64,000 nt of DNA, from the NCBI RefSeq assembly GCF_013318015.2, contig NZ_CP115842.1, forward strand, positions 310,001-374,000, given 5' to 3'. The translations under genes were made by a program, and so were the position numbers. This document shows, one piece after another, positions 19,526 through 28,253 of this stretch. The stretch is from Agrobacterium tumefaciens (GTDB taxonomy: Bacteria; Pseudomonadota; Alphaproteobacteria; Rhizobiales; Rhizobiaceae). Position 1 is the first letter of the stretch, and each line of letters starts with the position of its first letter. The notes under the pieces were generated by a model. The model saw only the letters and a program-made list of their open reading frames with translations, had not been told where the DNA came from and did not search any database.

Positions 19526-20785
19526 TTATTTGGAGGCGAGGAACTTCTGCTGCGCCTTCGTCATATAGTCAGCCCATTGCTTGGCGAGGTCTTCCGGTGA
19601 GATATCGCCAAGAAGCGCTTCCTGCGATGTCTTGATAACCAGTGAATCCTTGAAGAATGCGAATTCCTCAAGATAGGTCGGCATCTTCGTCGGCACGGCG
19701 TTCTTGTCCGCCAGTTCGTCGAACCAGCCCTTGAACTGCTCGCTGGCGTAGAAGGGGTCCTTCTCCGCCGACTTGTGCACCGGCAGCGCACCCGTCTTCT
19801 TGTTCCACTCGATATTGCCTTCCGGCCCTTCCAGCGTCTCGACCAGTTTCCAGGAGAGGTCCTTGTTGGCGGATGCCGACATGATCGACCAGCCGGCGAA
19901 ACCGATGGTCGGGAAGGTCTTGCCGTCAGGTCCCTTCGGCATGGTCATGACGCCGAAATCTTCCGGCTTCATGCGCTGGGCAATGGCGATAAGGGCGTCC
20001 GGATCCTGATCGAGGAAAGCGCAGGTGCCGGAATAAAAGCCCGCGACGATCTCGTTGAAGCCCCAGTTGACGCTGTCTTTCGGCGCCAACCCGTTCTTGT
20101 AGAGATCGATCACATAGGTCAGGCCCTTCACCCAGCCAGGGCTGTCAAAGGTGGAGGTGCCGTCCTTGGTGAAGAACTCGTTCGATCCCGCCATGGACGC
20201 GCCGAACATGACCCAGCCGTTAAGTCCGCCCGGCCCGCCACGCAGGCAATAACCGTATTTGCCGGGAAGTGCTGCAACCTTCTTGGAGGCATCGGCGAAT
20301 TCGTCGAGCGTCTTCGGCGGCTCCTTCACTCCAGCCTGTTCCAGCAGTTTCTTGTTGTAGAACATGGCCCGGAGATAAAAGCCGTAGGGAAGCATATAGG
20401 CCGTGTTCTTCACATCACGGCCGAGTTCCAGCGTGCGTTCACTCAGACCCTTGGTGTATTCCCATTTGGCGAGGTAGGGTTCGAGACTTTCGAGCATGCC
20501 GTTATTGGCATAAAGCGAAAGCCAGGTGTCGGGCATTTCCATGACATCAGGCACATCGCCGGCGGAGACCATCGTGGCGAATTTCTGGAAGGCCTCGCTC
20601 CAGGGCAGCGAGATGATCTCCACCTTGGTGCCGGGATTGGCAGTTTCGAACTTCGAGACGATGCCCTTCAGCGTTTCCGTCCGTTCGGGACTTGTAATGA
20701 CCTCGACCAGTTTCAAGGTCGTATCCGCCAGCGCCGTTCCGGTCATCAGGGCGGTAAAGATTGCTGCTGCTACCAGTTTTTTCAT
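19526..20785 (-). CDS. ABC transporter substrate-binding protein, second system (MalE/UgpB type)
   Basis: 419 residues with signal peptide MKKLVAAAIFTALMTGTALA. The mature part has the family 1 solute-binding pattern (TLKGIVSKFETANPGTKVEI, GDVPDVMEMPDTWLSLYANN in part, LPYGFYLRAMFYNKKLLEQAG, GIAGWS-like PTIGFAGWSIM). CLRGGPGGLNGW resembles sugar binders that carry one structural cysteine. The ligand is unknown. Its neighbours, a FadR-type regulator and a sulfur amino acid-type PLP enzyme, are unusual for a plain sugar importer and hint at an amino- or thio-containing compound. Confidence 0.9.
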   Translation of the reverse strand: MKKLVAAAIFTALMTGTALADTTLKLVEVITSPERTETLKGIVSKFETANPGTKVEIISLPWSEAFQKFATMVSAGDVPDVMEMPDTWLSLYANNGMLESLEPYLAKWEYTKGLSERTLELGRDVKNTAYMLPYGFYLRAMFYNKKLLEQAGVKEPPKTLDEFADASKKVAALPGKYGYCLRGGPGGLNGWVMFGASMAGSNEFFTKDGTSTFDSPGWVKGLTYVIDLYKNGLAPKDSVNWGFNEIVAGFYSGTCAFLDQDPDALIAIAQRMKPEDFGVMTMPKGPDGKTFPTIGFAGWSIMSASANKDLSWKLVETLEGPEGNIEWNKKTGALPVHKSAEKDPFYASEQFKGWFDELADKNAVPTKMPTYLEEFAFFKDSLVIKTSQEALLGDISPEDLAKQWADYMTKAQQKFLASK

Positions 20786-20822
20786 GTCGTTCTCCCCTTT
20801 TTGTCGTCAGTTTTAAGACGCG

Positions 20823-21995
20823 TCAGACGGCCGAGGCCGCCTTGATCGCGGGTTCGAGATCGTTCCAGAGCGCTTCTGTGCCCTCCAGTCCGACATGCAG
20901 GCGCACGGAACGCGCGCTGATGCCGAACGTGTGGGCGGAGTTTGGCTGCGCCTTCTGTTCAAGCACCACTTCACCCGGGACGATCAGGCTTTCATGCCCA
21001 CCCCAGGAAACACCCAGTTTGAAAAGTTTGAGGCGGTCGGCAAAAGCGCGCACATCCACCCCTTCCTTGAAAATGAAGGAAAACAGGCCAGACGTACCGT
21101 TGAGGCCGGGCGGCAGGCGGTTCGCCAATCCCGGATGGCAAACCTTTTCCACCACATCGAGCGCCTGCAGGCGGCTGGCAATATCCAACGCCGATGCCTG
21201 ATGCGCCCTCATGCGCAGCGGCAGGGTGCGCAAGCCGCGGATCAGCAACCACGCATCGAAGGGCGACATCTTGCCACCGAGATAGGGATAGGTCTCTGCA
21301 CGAATGCGGTCGATCATTGCCTTTGAACCGGCAACCACGCCGGAGACCACATCGCTGTGCCCGCCGAGATACTTCGACGCCGAATGCACGACGAGATCGA
21401 CACCGAGCGAGATCGGCTGCTGGAAGACAGGGCTTGCCCAGGAATTATCGATGACGGTGACGGCGCCATGGCGCTTGCCGATCGCGGCGAGCGCACCGAC
21501 ATCATGGGCCTCCATCACCCAGCTGGTCGGGCTTTCCATGTAGAAGAGCTTCGCGCCGGGCATAGCCTTTTCAACCGCCGCCTCGTCGCGGCCGTCGACA
21601 TAGACCACCTCGACATTCATGCGCTTCATGAAGGTGCCAAACAGGCGAAACGCATCGGGATAGACATGGCGCACCGCGACGATGCGGTCACCCGGCGAAA
21701 CGAAGGAGAGAACGGTGGAGGAAATGGCCGACATGCCGCTGGCGAAGCCAAGCGCATCTTCCGCGCCCTCAAGCTTTGCCAGCATTTCCTCAAACATCCT
21801 GACGGTCGGGTTGAGCCCTCGCGTATAGACCGGCCGCACCTTTTCGCCGCGATAGGTGGAAACCATTTCGTCGTAGCTGGAAAAGGTGAAAAGCGAAGTC
21901 TGCACAAGCGGCGGGACCACAGCTTCGAAAGCGTGGGTCTCGTCATGGGCGACGATCAGAGAGGCGGGATCGAAGAGATCGTTGCCTTGGTTCAT
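20823..21995 (-). CDS. PLP-dependent Cys/Met metabolism enzyme (cystathionine beta/gamma-lyase family)
   Basis: 390 residues. Fold type I Cys/Met metabolism family: FASGMSAISSTVLSF near residue 83, the PLP-lysine motif SASKYLGGHSDVVSGVV around residue 205 and the C-terminal RLHVGLEGTEALWNDL (all typical). Members cleave or form C-S bonds of cystathionine, methionine or related substrates. The start overlaps the regulator's stop by 4 bases (ATGA), so the enzyme is made with the regulator and precedes an ABC binding protein. Its place in a sugar-type importer operon is unusual; the substrate is not known. Confidence 0.9.
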   Translation of the reverse strand: MNQGNDLFDPASLIVAHDETHAFEAVVPPLVQTSLFTFSSYDEMVSTYRGEKVRPVYTRGLNPTVRMFEEMLAKLEGAEDALGFASGMSAISSTVLSFVSPGDRIVAVRHVYPDAFRLFGTFMKRMNVEVVYVDGRDEAAVEKAMPGAKLFYMESPTSWVMEAHDVGALAAIGKRHGAVTVIDNSWASPVFQQPISLGVDLVVHSASKYLGGHSDVVSGVVAGSKAMIDRIRAETYPYLGGKMSPFDAWLLIRGLRTLPLRMRAHQASALDIASRLQALDVVEKVCHPGLANRLPPGLNGTSGLFSFIFKEGVDVRAFADRLKLFKLGVSWGGHESLIVPGEVVLEQKAQPNSAHTFGISARSVRLHVGLEGTEALWNDLEPAIKAASAV

Positions 21996-22708
21996 TTCGA
22001 CATGTCCTTGATATCCTCCTCGACGACAGCGAGGATTTTCAGTGTTTCTTCACGGGCGGTCTCCGCATCGCCGGCGGCGATGGCGTTGAACAGCGTGCGG
22101 TGAAAAGGGAAGGAGCGGCTTGCAAAGTCCGGCCGGTCGAAAGGCTTCAGCCAGAAACGTTCGAAACCTTCGCGCATCTGCTCGAGCAGCTGCTTGAACA
22201 GCGAATTATGCGTGGCGTCATAGATGGAGAGGTGGAAGGCAAGGTCGGCCTTGCCGGACGTGCCTTCAGCCAGATGCACCCGCTCCATCTCATCGAGCCG
22301 CGCTTCCATCGTGGCGATATCCTCCACCGTGCGCCGGCGCGCCGCAGCCATCGAGGCCTCAACCTCGATGCCACGCCGGACTTCCAACGTCATCAACAAC
22401 GCATCGCGCAGGCTTTCGGCATCGATGGAGATAGGCATATGGACGGTTGCGGCGGAAATCGGCTTTAGCAGATAATTGCCACTGCCCTTGCGGCTGTCGA
22501 TAACGCCCAGCGCCTGAAATTTACGGATGACCTCGCGAATGGTGGAACGGCCGACACCCAGCGCCACCATCAGCTCTCGCTCGGCCGGCAACCGATCTCC
22601 AGCCTTCAGTCCCGCCCTCTCGACGTAATCGGAGAGTGCCGCCTCGACCTGGCGCACACGGTCGCTGGGTGGAATAGGCTGCATCAGTTCGCGGCTGAAT
22701 CTATTCAA
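21992..22708 (-). CDS. GntR-family regulator, FadR subfamily
   Basis: About 238 residues. Winged helix at residues 10-80 (LKAGDRLPAERELMVALGVG then STIREVIRKFQALGVID) and an all-helical FCD ligand domain (LEVRRGIEVEASMAAARRR; DLAFHLSIYDATHNSLFKQL; HRTLFNAIAAGD) with the metal-binding Asp/His positions of FadR-type sensors. The start is a TTG at 22708 with AAGGG 8 bases upstream; an ATG at 22684 is an alternative. First gene of the second importer operon, likely its autoregulated repressor. Confidence 0.9.
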   Translation of the reverse strand: MNRFSRELMQPIPPSDRVRQVEAALSDYVERAGLKAGDRLPAERELMVALGVGRSTIREVIRKFQALGVIDSRKGSGNYLLKPISAATVHMPISIDAESLRDALLMTLEVRRGIEVEASMAAARRRTVEDIATMEARLDEMERVHLAEGTSGKADLAFHLSIYDATHNSLFKQLLEQMREGFERFWLKPFDRPDFASRSFPFHRTLFNAIAAGDAETAREETLKILAVVEEDIKDMSK

Positions 22709-22715
22709 GACTTAC

Positions 22716-22768
22716 CCTTTGAATTGGTCTGACATCTTACCATTTCAAACGGTTGATCGATTGTCAAC
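22716..22768. promoter_or_regulatory. Candidate operator/promoter of the FadR-type regulator operon
   Basis: Two inverted repeats sit just upstream of the regulator: AATTGGT with ACCATTT separated by 10 bases (about 22721-22744), and GTTGA with TCAAC at 22752-22768. TTGACA on the minus strand (22767-22762) can serve as a -35 box. GGT/ACC half-sites suit FadR-type proteins. Inferred from symmetry only. Confidence 0.35.
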
Positions 22769-23070
22769 GGGGAACGCAAGCAGCCTAAACAGGGAGATCA
22801 CATCCCTGTTGAACCGCGTATTCGGGGAAAAATAGAAGGAAATTAGAGATTTGGGCGTTGGTAACGCTGGAGAAGGCTTACCGGCTGGGCAAAATTTGCG
22901 AGACGGCACAATCGACCGTAGGGCCTAGGACAGAAGGAAAAAACTTCTCCTCCGTCGTGCTCGGGCCAATCGCGAGCATCTGCCAGCTATTGATTTTACG
23001 ATACGTGACTGGATCCCCGGAACGGGCCCGAGGATGACATCGAGTGTGGGGATACGTTAGTCAGGTGTCT
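22769..23070. other. Intergenic region without recognisable gene
   Basis: Between the regulator operon and the zinc operon. No frame longer than about 75 codons with a credible start, no tRNA cloverleaf and no repeat was found by eye. Confidence 0.5.
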
Positions 23071-23092
23071 GAGGGTGGCTGGTGCCACCCTC
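23071..23092. terminator. Hairpin downstream of troA
   Basis: Perfect 9-base stem GAGGGTGGC/GCCACCCTC with a TGGT loop, 16 bases after the troA stop codon on the minus strand. The minus-strand side lacks a T run, so termination strength is uncertain. Confidence 0.55.
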
Positions 23093-23107
23093 GCCCGTTT
23101 TGTCTTC

Positions 23108-24091
23108 TTACTGGCTAAGCACGGCCGCCTTGATGGTATCGATGTTGTGGTTGACCATATCGATATAGGTTGCGGCCGGGCCGTCGGCTGTCGAGAGCGC
23201 GTCGGAATAAAGCGTTCCGCCAACTTTCAGGCCGGTTTCCTTGGCAATCTGGTCCATCAACCGCTTGTCGGTGATGTTTTCGACGAAGATCGCCGAGGCC
23301 TTGTCGTGCTTGATCTGATCCACCAGCTTGGCGACGTCGGCGGCAGACGCTTCGGAATCCGTCGAGATACCTTCCGGCGCCAGGAATTCGAGACCATAGG
23401 CATGCTCGAAATAACCGAAGGCATCATGTGAGGTGATGATGTTGCGTTTTTCCGGCGGAATGGCGGCGATCTCGGTCTTCACCTTCTCGTTCAAAGCCGC
23501 GAGCTTGGCGATATAGGCCTGTGAATTGGCGGTGTAAGTTGCGCAACCGGCCTTGTCGACCTCGCAAAATGCGCCGGCGATGTTCTTCACGTATATTTCC
23601 GCATTCTTGATTGACTGCCAGGCATGTGGATCGAATTCACCGTGATTGTGTCCCTCATGGTCATGCGCTTCCTCTGCCTTGTGGTCGTGACCCGCCTCTT
23701 CCTCGGCTTCCGGATGTGCGTGACCGGCTGGCTCGTCGGAAATCCTGAGGGGTTTCACGCCCTTGGTCAGTTCCACCACCGGCGCCTTTGTGCCGCTGGT
23801 ATCGATCAGCCGCTTAAGGAAGCCTTCAAATGCAAGGCCGTTCACCAGCACAACATCCGCCTTGCTGACGGCAACGGCATCGGCCGGGCGCGGCTCGTAG
23901 ACATGCGCGTCGCCGTCAGGTCCGACGATCGTGGTGATTTCGACGCGGTTGCCGCCGACATTCTTCGCGAAGTCGGCAATGATCGAGAAGCTGGCCACGA
24001 CCTTGAGTTCAGCCGCAGAAGCCTGCGCCATCAGGACTGGGGAAAGGGAGAGAAGGCTTACGCAGGTAGCAAGACGTAGGGTTTGGAACAT
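23108..24091 (-). CDS. troA: Zinc ABC transporter periplasmic binding protein TroA (ZnuA-like)
   Basis: 327 residues from the ATG at 24091, preceded by AAAGGAG; the open frame further upstream overlaps troB out of frame and is not coding. Signal peptide MFQTLRLATCVSLLSLSPVL with cleavage near ASA. Cluster A-I metal-binding fold: His63 in DAHVYEP, His156 in DPHAW, a histidine in ITSHDAFGYFEHAYG and an acidic ligand in the C-lobe. A His-rich loop with eight histidines lies at 124-150, typical of zinc binders. Third gene of the operon troC-troB-troA. The troCBA/yciA arrangement matches the Zur-controlled zinc uptake locus described in A. tumefaciens. Confidence 0.92.
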   Translation of the reverse strand: MFQTLRLATCVSLLSLSPVLMAQASAAELKVVASFSIIADFAKNVGGNRVEITTIVGPDGDAHVYEPRPADAVAVSKADVVLVNGLAFEGFLKRLIDTSGTKAPVVELTKGVKPLRISDEPAGHAHPEAEEEAGHDHKAEEAHDHEGHNHGEFDPHAWQSIKNAEIYVKNIAGAFCEVDKAGCATYTANSQAYIAKLAALNEKVKTEIAAIPPEKRNIITSHDAFGYFEHAYGLEFLAPEGISTDSEASAADVAKLVDQIKHDKASAIFVENITDKRLMDQIAKETGLKVGGTLYSDALSTADGPAATYIDMVNHNIDTIKAAVLSQ

Positions 24092-24120
24092 GAAGGGTTC
24101 TCCTTTTTTCAAACGCTGTT

Positions 24121-24987
24121 TCAGGCCGTTCTGTGACGACCGGAACCGAGAAGATCGCGAAGCACACCGCGTGTGCCGACGACGATGGACAGGACATAAA
24201 TGACGCCTGCGGACAGGATGATCGCCGGACCTGATGGCAGCGACGCGTGATAGGACAGAAGCAGGCCTGCAAAACACGAGACCATGCCGATGCCGATCGA
24301 GATGAAGCACATTGGCGCGACGCGATTGGACCAGAAGCGGCTGGCGGCAGCGGGCAGCATCATCAGGCCAACCGAAAGCAGGGTTCCGAGCGCCTGAAAC
24401 CCGCCGACCAGATTGAGGACGACGATGGCGAGGAAGAGGAAGTGCACGGGACTCCCCCAGTTGCTGACCGAGCGCAGAAACAGGGGATCGAGGCATTCCG
24501 CCAGCAGCGCGCGCCAGAAAACCATCATCACCGTCAGCGTTACGACACAGATACCGCCGATGAGGCCGAGCGCTTCATTGTTCAGTGCCAGCACCGTGCC
24601 GAAAAGCACATGCATGAGATCGACACTGGAGCCGCGCCAGGAGACGAGCAGCACGCCGAGTGCCAGAGAAATGAGGTAAAAGGCTGCAAGCGAGGCGTCC
24701 TCCTTCTGGATGGTGAAGCGCGAAACCGCACCGGCACCCAGTGCCACCAGAAGACCGACGACCAGCCCGCCGATGGTCATCGGCAAAATCTCCAACCCGT
24801 AAAACAGAAAGCCCACCGCCGCCCCCGGCAAAATGGCGTGCGACATGGCATCACCCGTCAGGCTCATGCGGCGCAGCATCAGAAACACCCCGACCGGCCC
24901 GCAACTGACAGCAAGGATCAAGGCACCGGCAAGCGCACGCTGCATGAAGACATACTGGATGAATGGCTCGATGAAGAAATCAGACAT
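24121..24987 (-). CDS. troB: Zinc ABC transporter permease TroB
   Basis: 288 residues, family of ZnuB/MntB permeases with about eight to nine membrane segments. The conserved MRRMSLTGDAMSHAILPGAA block (residues about 37-56) and FQALGTLLSVGLMMLPAAAS are family signatures. The start overlaps the end of troC by 8 bases. Forms the channel for metal delivered by TroA. Confidence 0.93.
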   Translation of the reverse strand: MSDFFIEPFIQYVFMQRALAGALILAVSCGPVGVFLMLRRMSLTGDAMSHAILPGAAVGFLFYGLEILPMTIGGLVVGLLVALGAGAVSRFTIQKEDASLAAFYLISLALGVLLVSWRGSSVDLMHVLFGTVLALNNEALGLIGGICVVTLTVMMVFWRALLAECLDPLFLRSVSNWGSPVHFLFLAIVVLNLVGGFQALGTLLSVGLMMLPAAASRFWSNRVAPMCFISIGIGMVSCFAGLLLSYHASLPSGPAIILSAGVIYVLSIVVGTRGVLRDLLGSGRHRTA

Positions 24988-25795
24988 GGATATGCGAATG
25001 CGCCTGCGAGTGTTTGGGGAAATCCTGCGGCTTTTCCGCCAGGTCGGCGTTCACCGTCGCTGCTGCGGGTTCGCACCATGGGGCGTCGCCGTCCCATGCC
25101 TCGTGAAACCGTCGTGCCTGCTGCATCATTTCGGGCCTTAAAACCTCCCGTGTCGGGCCAAAGCCCACCAACCGTCTGGCAAGCAGAAGCGTTTGCGGAA
25201 AATGCTGACGCACCAGCTCGTAGTCATGAAGAACGGCCAGAACCGTGCGCCCCTCGGCAACCCATGCTTTGATCAGCACCATGAGATCGGCGACGGTGCG
25301 CTCATCGACAGCGTTGAAGGGCTCATCCAGCAAAATCAGCTGCGCATCCTGCAACATGGCGCGGGCAAAAAGGGCGCGCTGCATCTGGCCGCCGGAGAGT
25401 GAATCGATATTGCGTTTTTCAAAGCCAGAAAGTCCGACCGCTTCCAGCACATGAGCCATGGCCGCCCGGTCCGACTGGCGATGGCGAGCGAGCAGGCCGC
25501 GTTTGGGCCAGAGACCAAGCGCGACCAGATCGCGCACCTGTGCCGGAAAGGAACGGTCGAGTTCAGACTGCTGCGGTAGATAGGCGACGGAAACGCCTGG
25601 AGTAACCCGGCATTCACCGCCAAGTGGCTTCAAAATGCCGGCGATGCCCTTCATCAGCGTCGACTTTCCCGACCCATTGGCGCCGACCACCGCCGTGAGC
25701 GACCCTTTGGCAATATCGCCATCCAGATGATGCACCGCCGCGCGGCCGGCATATCCGAGTGTCAGATTTTTAAAGGCAAGGCACGGATCGTTCAT
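24980..25795 (-). CDS. troC: Zinc ABC transporter ATP-binding protein TroC
   Basis: 271 residues. Walker A GANGSGKST at about residue 37, signature LSGGQMQRALFARAM, Walker B LILLDEPFNAVDE and switch histidine in LAVLHDYEL. The C-terminal tail is rich in histidine (HSQAHSHIHV), fitting metal transport. First gene of the operon, 41 bases downstream of the first Zur-like box. Confidence 0.93.
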   Translation of the reverse strand: MNDPCLAFKNLTLGYAGRAAVHHLDGDIAKGSLTAVVGANGSGKSTLMKGIAGILKPLGGECRVTPGVSVAYLPQQSELDRSFPAQVRDLVALGLWPKRGLLARHRQSDRAAMAHVLEAVGLSGFEKRNIDSLSGGQMQRALFARAMLQDAQLILLDEPFNAVDERTVADLMVLIKAWVAEGRTVLAVLHDYELVRQHFPQTLLLARRLVGFGPTREVLRPEMMQQARRFHEAWDGDAPWCEPAAATVNADLAEKPQDFPKHSQAHSHIHV

Positions 25796-25831
25796 CGATC
25801 CCTCCGGGGCATGATGTCATTTGATGACCCC

Positions 25832-25860
25832 CTCATATGTAATGTTATTACATTCGTCAA
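25832..25860 (-). promoter_or_regulatory. troCBA promoter with embedded Zur-like box
   Basis: On the minus strand TTGACG (25860-25855) and TATGAG (25837-25832) are 17 bases apart. The spacer holds the palindrome GTAATGTTATTAC (25839-25851, within TATGTAATGTTATTACATTCG at 25836-25856). A repressor bound here would block RNA polymerase. The same 13-base core recurs before yciA. Confidence 0.7.
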
Positions 25861-25865
25861 ACGAA

Positions 25866-25886
25866 TATGTAATGAAATAACATTAA
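25866..25886. promoter_or_regulatory. Second Zur-like box upstream of troC
   Basis: TATGTAATGAAATAACATTAA is an imperfect copy of the box at 25836-25856, 30 bases further upstream (about three helical turns). Likely a second operator for the same regulator. Confidence 0.55.
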
Positions 25887-26019
25887 CTATCGGAAAGGTA
25901 GGTTCCATCTCACATTGGACGAAACCTCCAGGATCACCTCGGGGGTATGGTCGTGCCAGGTTCTGGATTCCCTGGACAAGCCGAAGGAAGCATCCGGCAA
26001 GCAATTTTTCTAAAGCCAG

Positions 26020-26055
26020 TTGACACGCTGCGCTTATGTAATGTTATTACGTTAC
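26020..26055 (+). promoter_or_regulatory. yciA promoter with Zur-like box
   Basis: TTGACA at 26020-26025 is followed by the box TATGTAATGTTATTACGTTAC (26035-26055), whose core GTAATGTTATTAC (26038-26050) is identical to that of troC. The likely -10 (TTATTA, 26044-26049) lies inside the box, so zinc-loaded Zur should repress it. Confidence 0.65.
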
Positions 26056-26153
26056 AAACAACAAGCGAGGTGACCACTAGCCCCGTCGTTCTCTACCGCA
26101 AGTCGTGACGACGATGACTCCCACGCTACCACCGCTAATAAAACGAGGCCCGC

Positions 26154-27359
26154 ATGTCGAAAAAACTTCCTGTCACTGTCCTCTCCGGCTTTCTTGGTGC
26201 CGGAAAAACAACGCTTCTCAACCATATTCTCGCCAACCGCGACGGTCTGCGGGTCGCGTTGATCGTTAACGACATGAGCGAGATCAATATCGATGCGGCG
26301 CTTGTGCGAGATGGCGGCGCCAATCTTTCGCGCACCGAGGAACAGCTTGTGGAAATGACCAATGGCTGCATCTGTTGCACGCTGCGCGACGACCTTCTGA
26401 ATGAGGTACGCGCGCTCGCCGAACAGGGCCGGTTCGATTATCTGCTGATCGAATCCACCGGCATTGCCGAGCCGCTGCCGGTGGCCGCCACTTTCGATTT
26501 TCGCGATGAAAACGGTCGCAGCCTTTCCGATGTCGCGCATCTGGACACGATGGTAACGGTGGTGGATGCCGCCAATCTTCTCAACGACTACGGTTCCTCT
26601 GACTTTCTTGCCGACCGTGGTGAGACGGCAGGCGAAGGCGACAACCGAACCATCGTAGACCTCCTGGTCGAGCAGATCGAATTTGCCGATGTCGTCGTCC
26701 TCAACAAGATCGGCACTGCCACGCCGGATGAGCGGGACGCCGCCCGCAAGATCATCGTCGGGCTGAACCCGGATGCGAAACTCATCGAGGCCGATTTCGG
26801 CAAGGTGGAACTGAAGGAGGTGCTGGGCACCGGCCGCTTCGATTTCGCCAAGGCCGAAGAACACCCGCTGTGGTTCAAGGAGTTGCACGGTTTCAAGGAC
26901 CACATTCCCGAAACCGAGGAATATGGCATCCGCTCCTTCGTTTACCGCGCCAGGAAGCCTTTCGATCCCGTGCTGTTCCAGCGTTTTATCGACCGCGCCT
27001 GGCCGGGTGTGGTGCGCGCCAAAGGCTTCTTCTGGCTGGCCACGCGGCCAGCTTATGTCGGCGAGATAAGCCAGGCCGGCGCACTGGTGCGCACCGGCAA
27101 GATGGGCCTTTGGTGGTCCGCCGTGCCGAGCGAGCAATGGCCGCGCGAGCAGCAGTTCCTCGACATGATGAAGCCCTATCTCGACCCGGTCTTTGGCGAC
27201 CGCCGGCAGGAAATCGTCTTCATCGGTTCCGATCCCATGAGCGAAGCGCGCATCCGCGCGCAGCTCGATGCGTGCCTGATCGACACAGATGCCTTCACCC
27301 CGGACGCATGGCGACACCTGCCCGACCCCTTCGCCAGCTGGGACCGGCAGGCGGCTTGA
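26154..27359 (+). CDS. yciA: COG0523 GTPase, zinc-responsive metallochaperone YciA
   Basis: 401 residues. G3E GTPase: P-loop GFLGAGKTT at residues 12-20, metal-binding GCICC at 71-75 (Cys72, Cys74, Cys75), the NKIG base-specificity motif near residue 183 and a C-terminal CobW_C domain. Such proteins bind zinc and are thought to pass metal to client enzymes under zinc limitation. It is divergent from troCBA with Zur-like boxes between, the same layout as the A. tumefaciens yciA gene. Start at 26154 follows an AAAACGAGG site 8 bases upstream. Confidence 0.92.
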   Translation: MSKKLPVTVLSGFLGAGKTTLLNHILANRDGLRVALIVNDMSEINIDAALVRDGGANLSRTEEQLVEMTNGCICCTLRDDLLNEVRALAEQGRFDYLLIESTGIAEPLPVAATFDFRDENGRSLSDVAHLDTMVTVVDAANLLNDYGSSDFLADRGETAGEGDNRTIVDLLVEQIEFADVVVLNKIGTATPDERDAARKIIVGLNPDAKLIEADFGKVELKEVLGTGRFDFAKAEEHPLWFKELHGFKDHIPETEEYGIRSFVYRARKPFDPVLFQRFIDRAWPGVVRAKGFFWLATRPAYVGEISQAGALVRTGKMGLWWSAVPSEQWPREQQFLDMMKPYLDPVFGDRRQEIVFIGSDPMSEARIRAQLDACLIDTDAFTPDAWRHLPDPFASWDRQAA

Positions 27360-27404
27360 TTGGTTCTCAACTCAAACCTTTTTGACGAGCGGATGCCTCT
27401 TTCG

Positions 27405-27427
27405 CCTTCTCCCCGCCGGGGAGAAGG
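27405..27427. repeat. Palindromic REP-like hairpin after yciA
   Basis: Perfect 10-base stem CCTTCTCCCC/GGGGAGAAGG with a GCC loop, 46 bases past the yciA stop and 16 bases past the end of the convergent YqaA-like gene. Such CTCCCC/GGGGAG hairpins are common between genes in this bacterial group. Could act as a two-way terminator. Confidence 0.6.
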
Positions 27428-27442
27428 TATCGGCAACGCAAT

Positions 27443-27880
27443 TCAAAGAAAATTCAGCGTCACCAGCGTCAGCACAAGATAACGCCCAACCTTGGCAATG
27501 GTAACAAGCAAAAGAAAAACCGGCAGCGGCTCCTTCATGATGCCGGCCGCAACCGTCAGCGGATCGCCGATCAGCGGCGCCCAGCTGAGCAGCAGCGACC
27601 ACTTGCCGTAACGCCTGTACCAGTTCTGGGCACGTTGCAGCGCGGCTTCCCCCACAGGAAACCACCGCCGATGCCGGAAGCGTTCGATGCCACGGCCGAG
27701 CAGCCAGTTGGCGAGGGATCCGGCGACATTGCCAGCGCTGGCAACAGTAACCAGCAGCCAGACCGGCTGGGACTTCAAAAGAATCAGGCCGGCAAGTGCG
27801 GCCTCCGACTGCATGGGCAGGATTGTTGCCGCGACAAAAGCCGTCAGAAACAAACCCGCATATACCGCCAGATCGGCCAT
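27443..27880 (-). CDS. YqaA/DedA-related small membrane protein
   Basis: 145 residues from the ATG at 27880, with GAAGGG 7 bases upstream; the frame runs back to 27937 without a site. Four hydrophobic segments with the short DedA-like pattern (PMQSEAALAGLILLKSQPVW, AGNVAGSLANWLLGRGIERF, and LSWAPLIGDPLTVAAGIM). YqaA family proteins belong to the DedA/SNARE-associated superfamily of membrane proteins with a reentrant loop, probably lipid or ion transport. It follows the small gene and COG0523 gene on the same strand, so it may be in a zinc-responsive unit. Confidence 0.82.
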   Translation of the reverse strand: MADLAVYAGLFLTAFVAATILPMQSEAALAGLILLKSQPVWLLVTVASAGNVAGSLANWLLGRGIERFRHRRWFPVGEAALQRAQNWYRRYGKWSLLLSWAPLIGDPLTVAAGIMKEPLPVFLLLVTIAKVGRYLVLTLVTLNFL

Positions 27881-27974
27881 TCCGTACCCTTCACATCTAG
27901 CGAATCCCGCTGCTCCTGAAGTGCCGGATGACGACACCTGTCGTCAAGCGCCATGGCGTTCGATACAGATGGCC

Positions 27975-28253
27975 TTACGGCGGATTGGCGGCAACGGATC
28001 TGACGATATCATCACGCTCTATATCCAGCAGCGCCTGGTGAATTGATAATTGCCGGGTTTCGCCGGATGCGGACAAAACGAGGATTACCGTTTCCTTCGG
28101 TGGGCAATCCGGCTGTACGCAGGCAATCTCGTTGACGGAAACGATCTCGTCTTCGCGGAGGGCAAGCAGCTCCCGCGTCCAGTGTTTCACAAGACGGGCC
28201 TGAGAGACTATCGCAGAGCCGCTGCGTGCAAGCGGATTTGCTCTTGCCGTCAT
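27975..28253 (-). CDS. Small conserved protein coupled to a COG0523 GTPase
   Basis: 92 residues, no signal peptide or membrane segment. The start codon overlaps the stop of the GTPase gene upstream (ATGA), so translation is coupled. It has two cysteines in ACVQPDCPP, spaced like a metal site, next to VSVNEIACVQ. The sequence ends with a short helical part (SIHQALLDIERDDIV). I do not recognise a named family; a role in metal handling is inferred from coupling and the Zur-like box upstream of the pair. Confidence 0.75.
   Translation of the reverse strand: MTARANPLARSGSAIVSQARLVKHWTRELLALREDEIVSVNEIACVQPDCPPKETVILVLSASGETRQLSIHQALLDIERDDIVRSVAANPP

Noticed and set aside
24092..24496. N-terminal extension of troA through troB
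   Set aside because: Out-of-frame translation of the permease; the ATG at 24091 has a strong ribosome site and starts a signal peptide.
26052..27317. Minus-strand frame of 421 codons opposite yciA
   Set aside because: Antisense to a well-defined COG0523 GTPase; no motifs.
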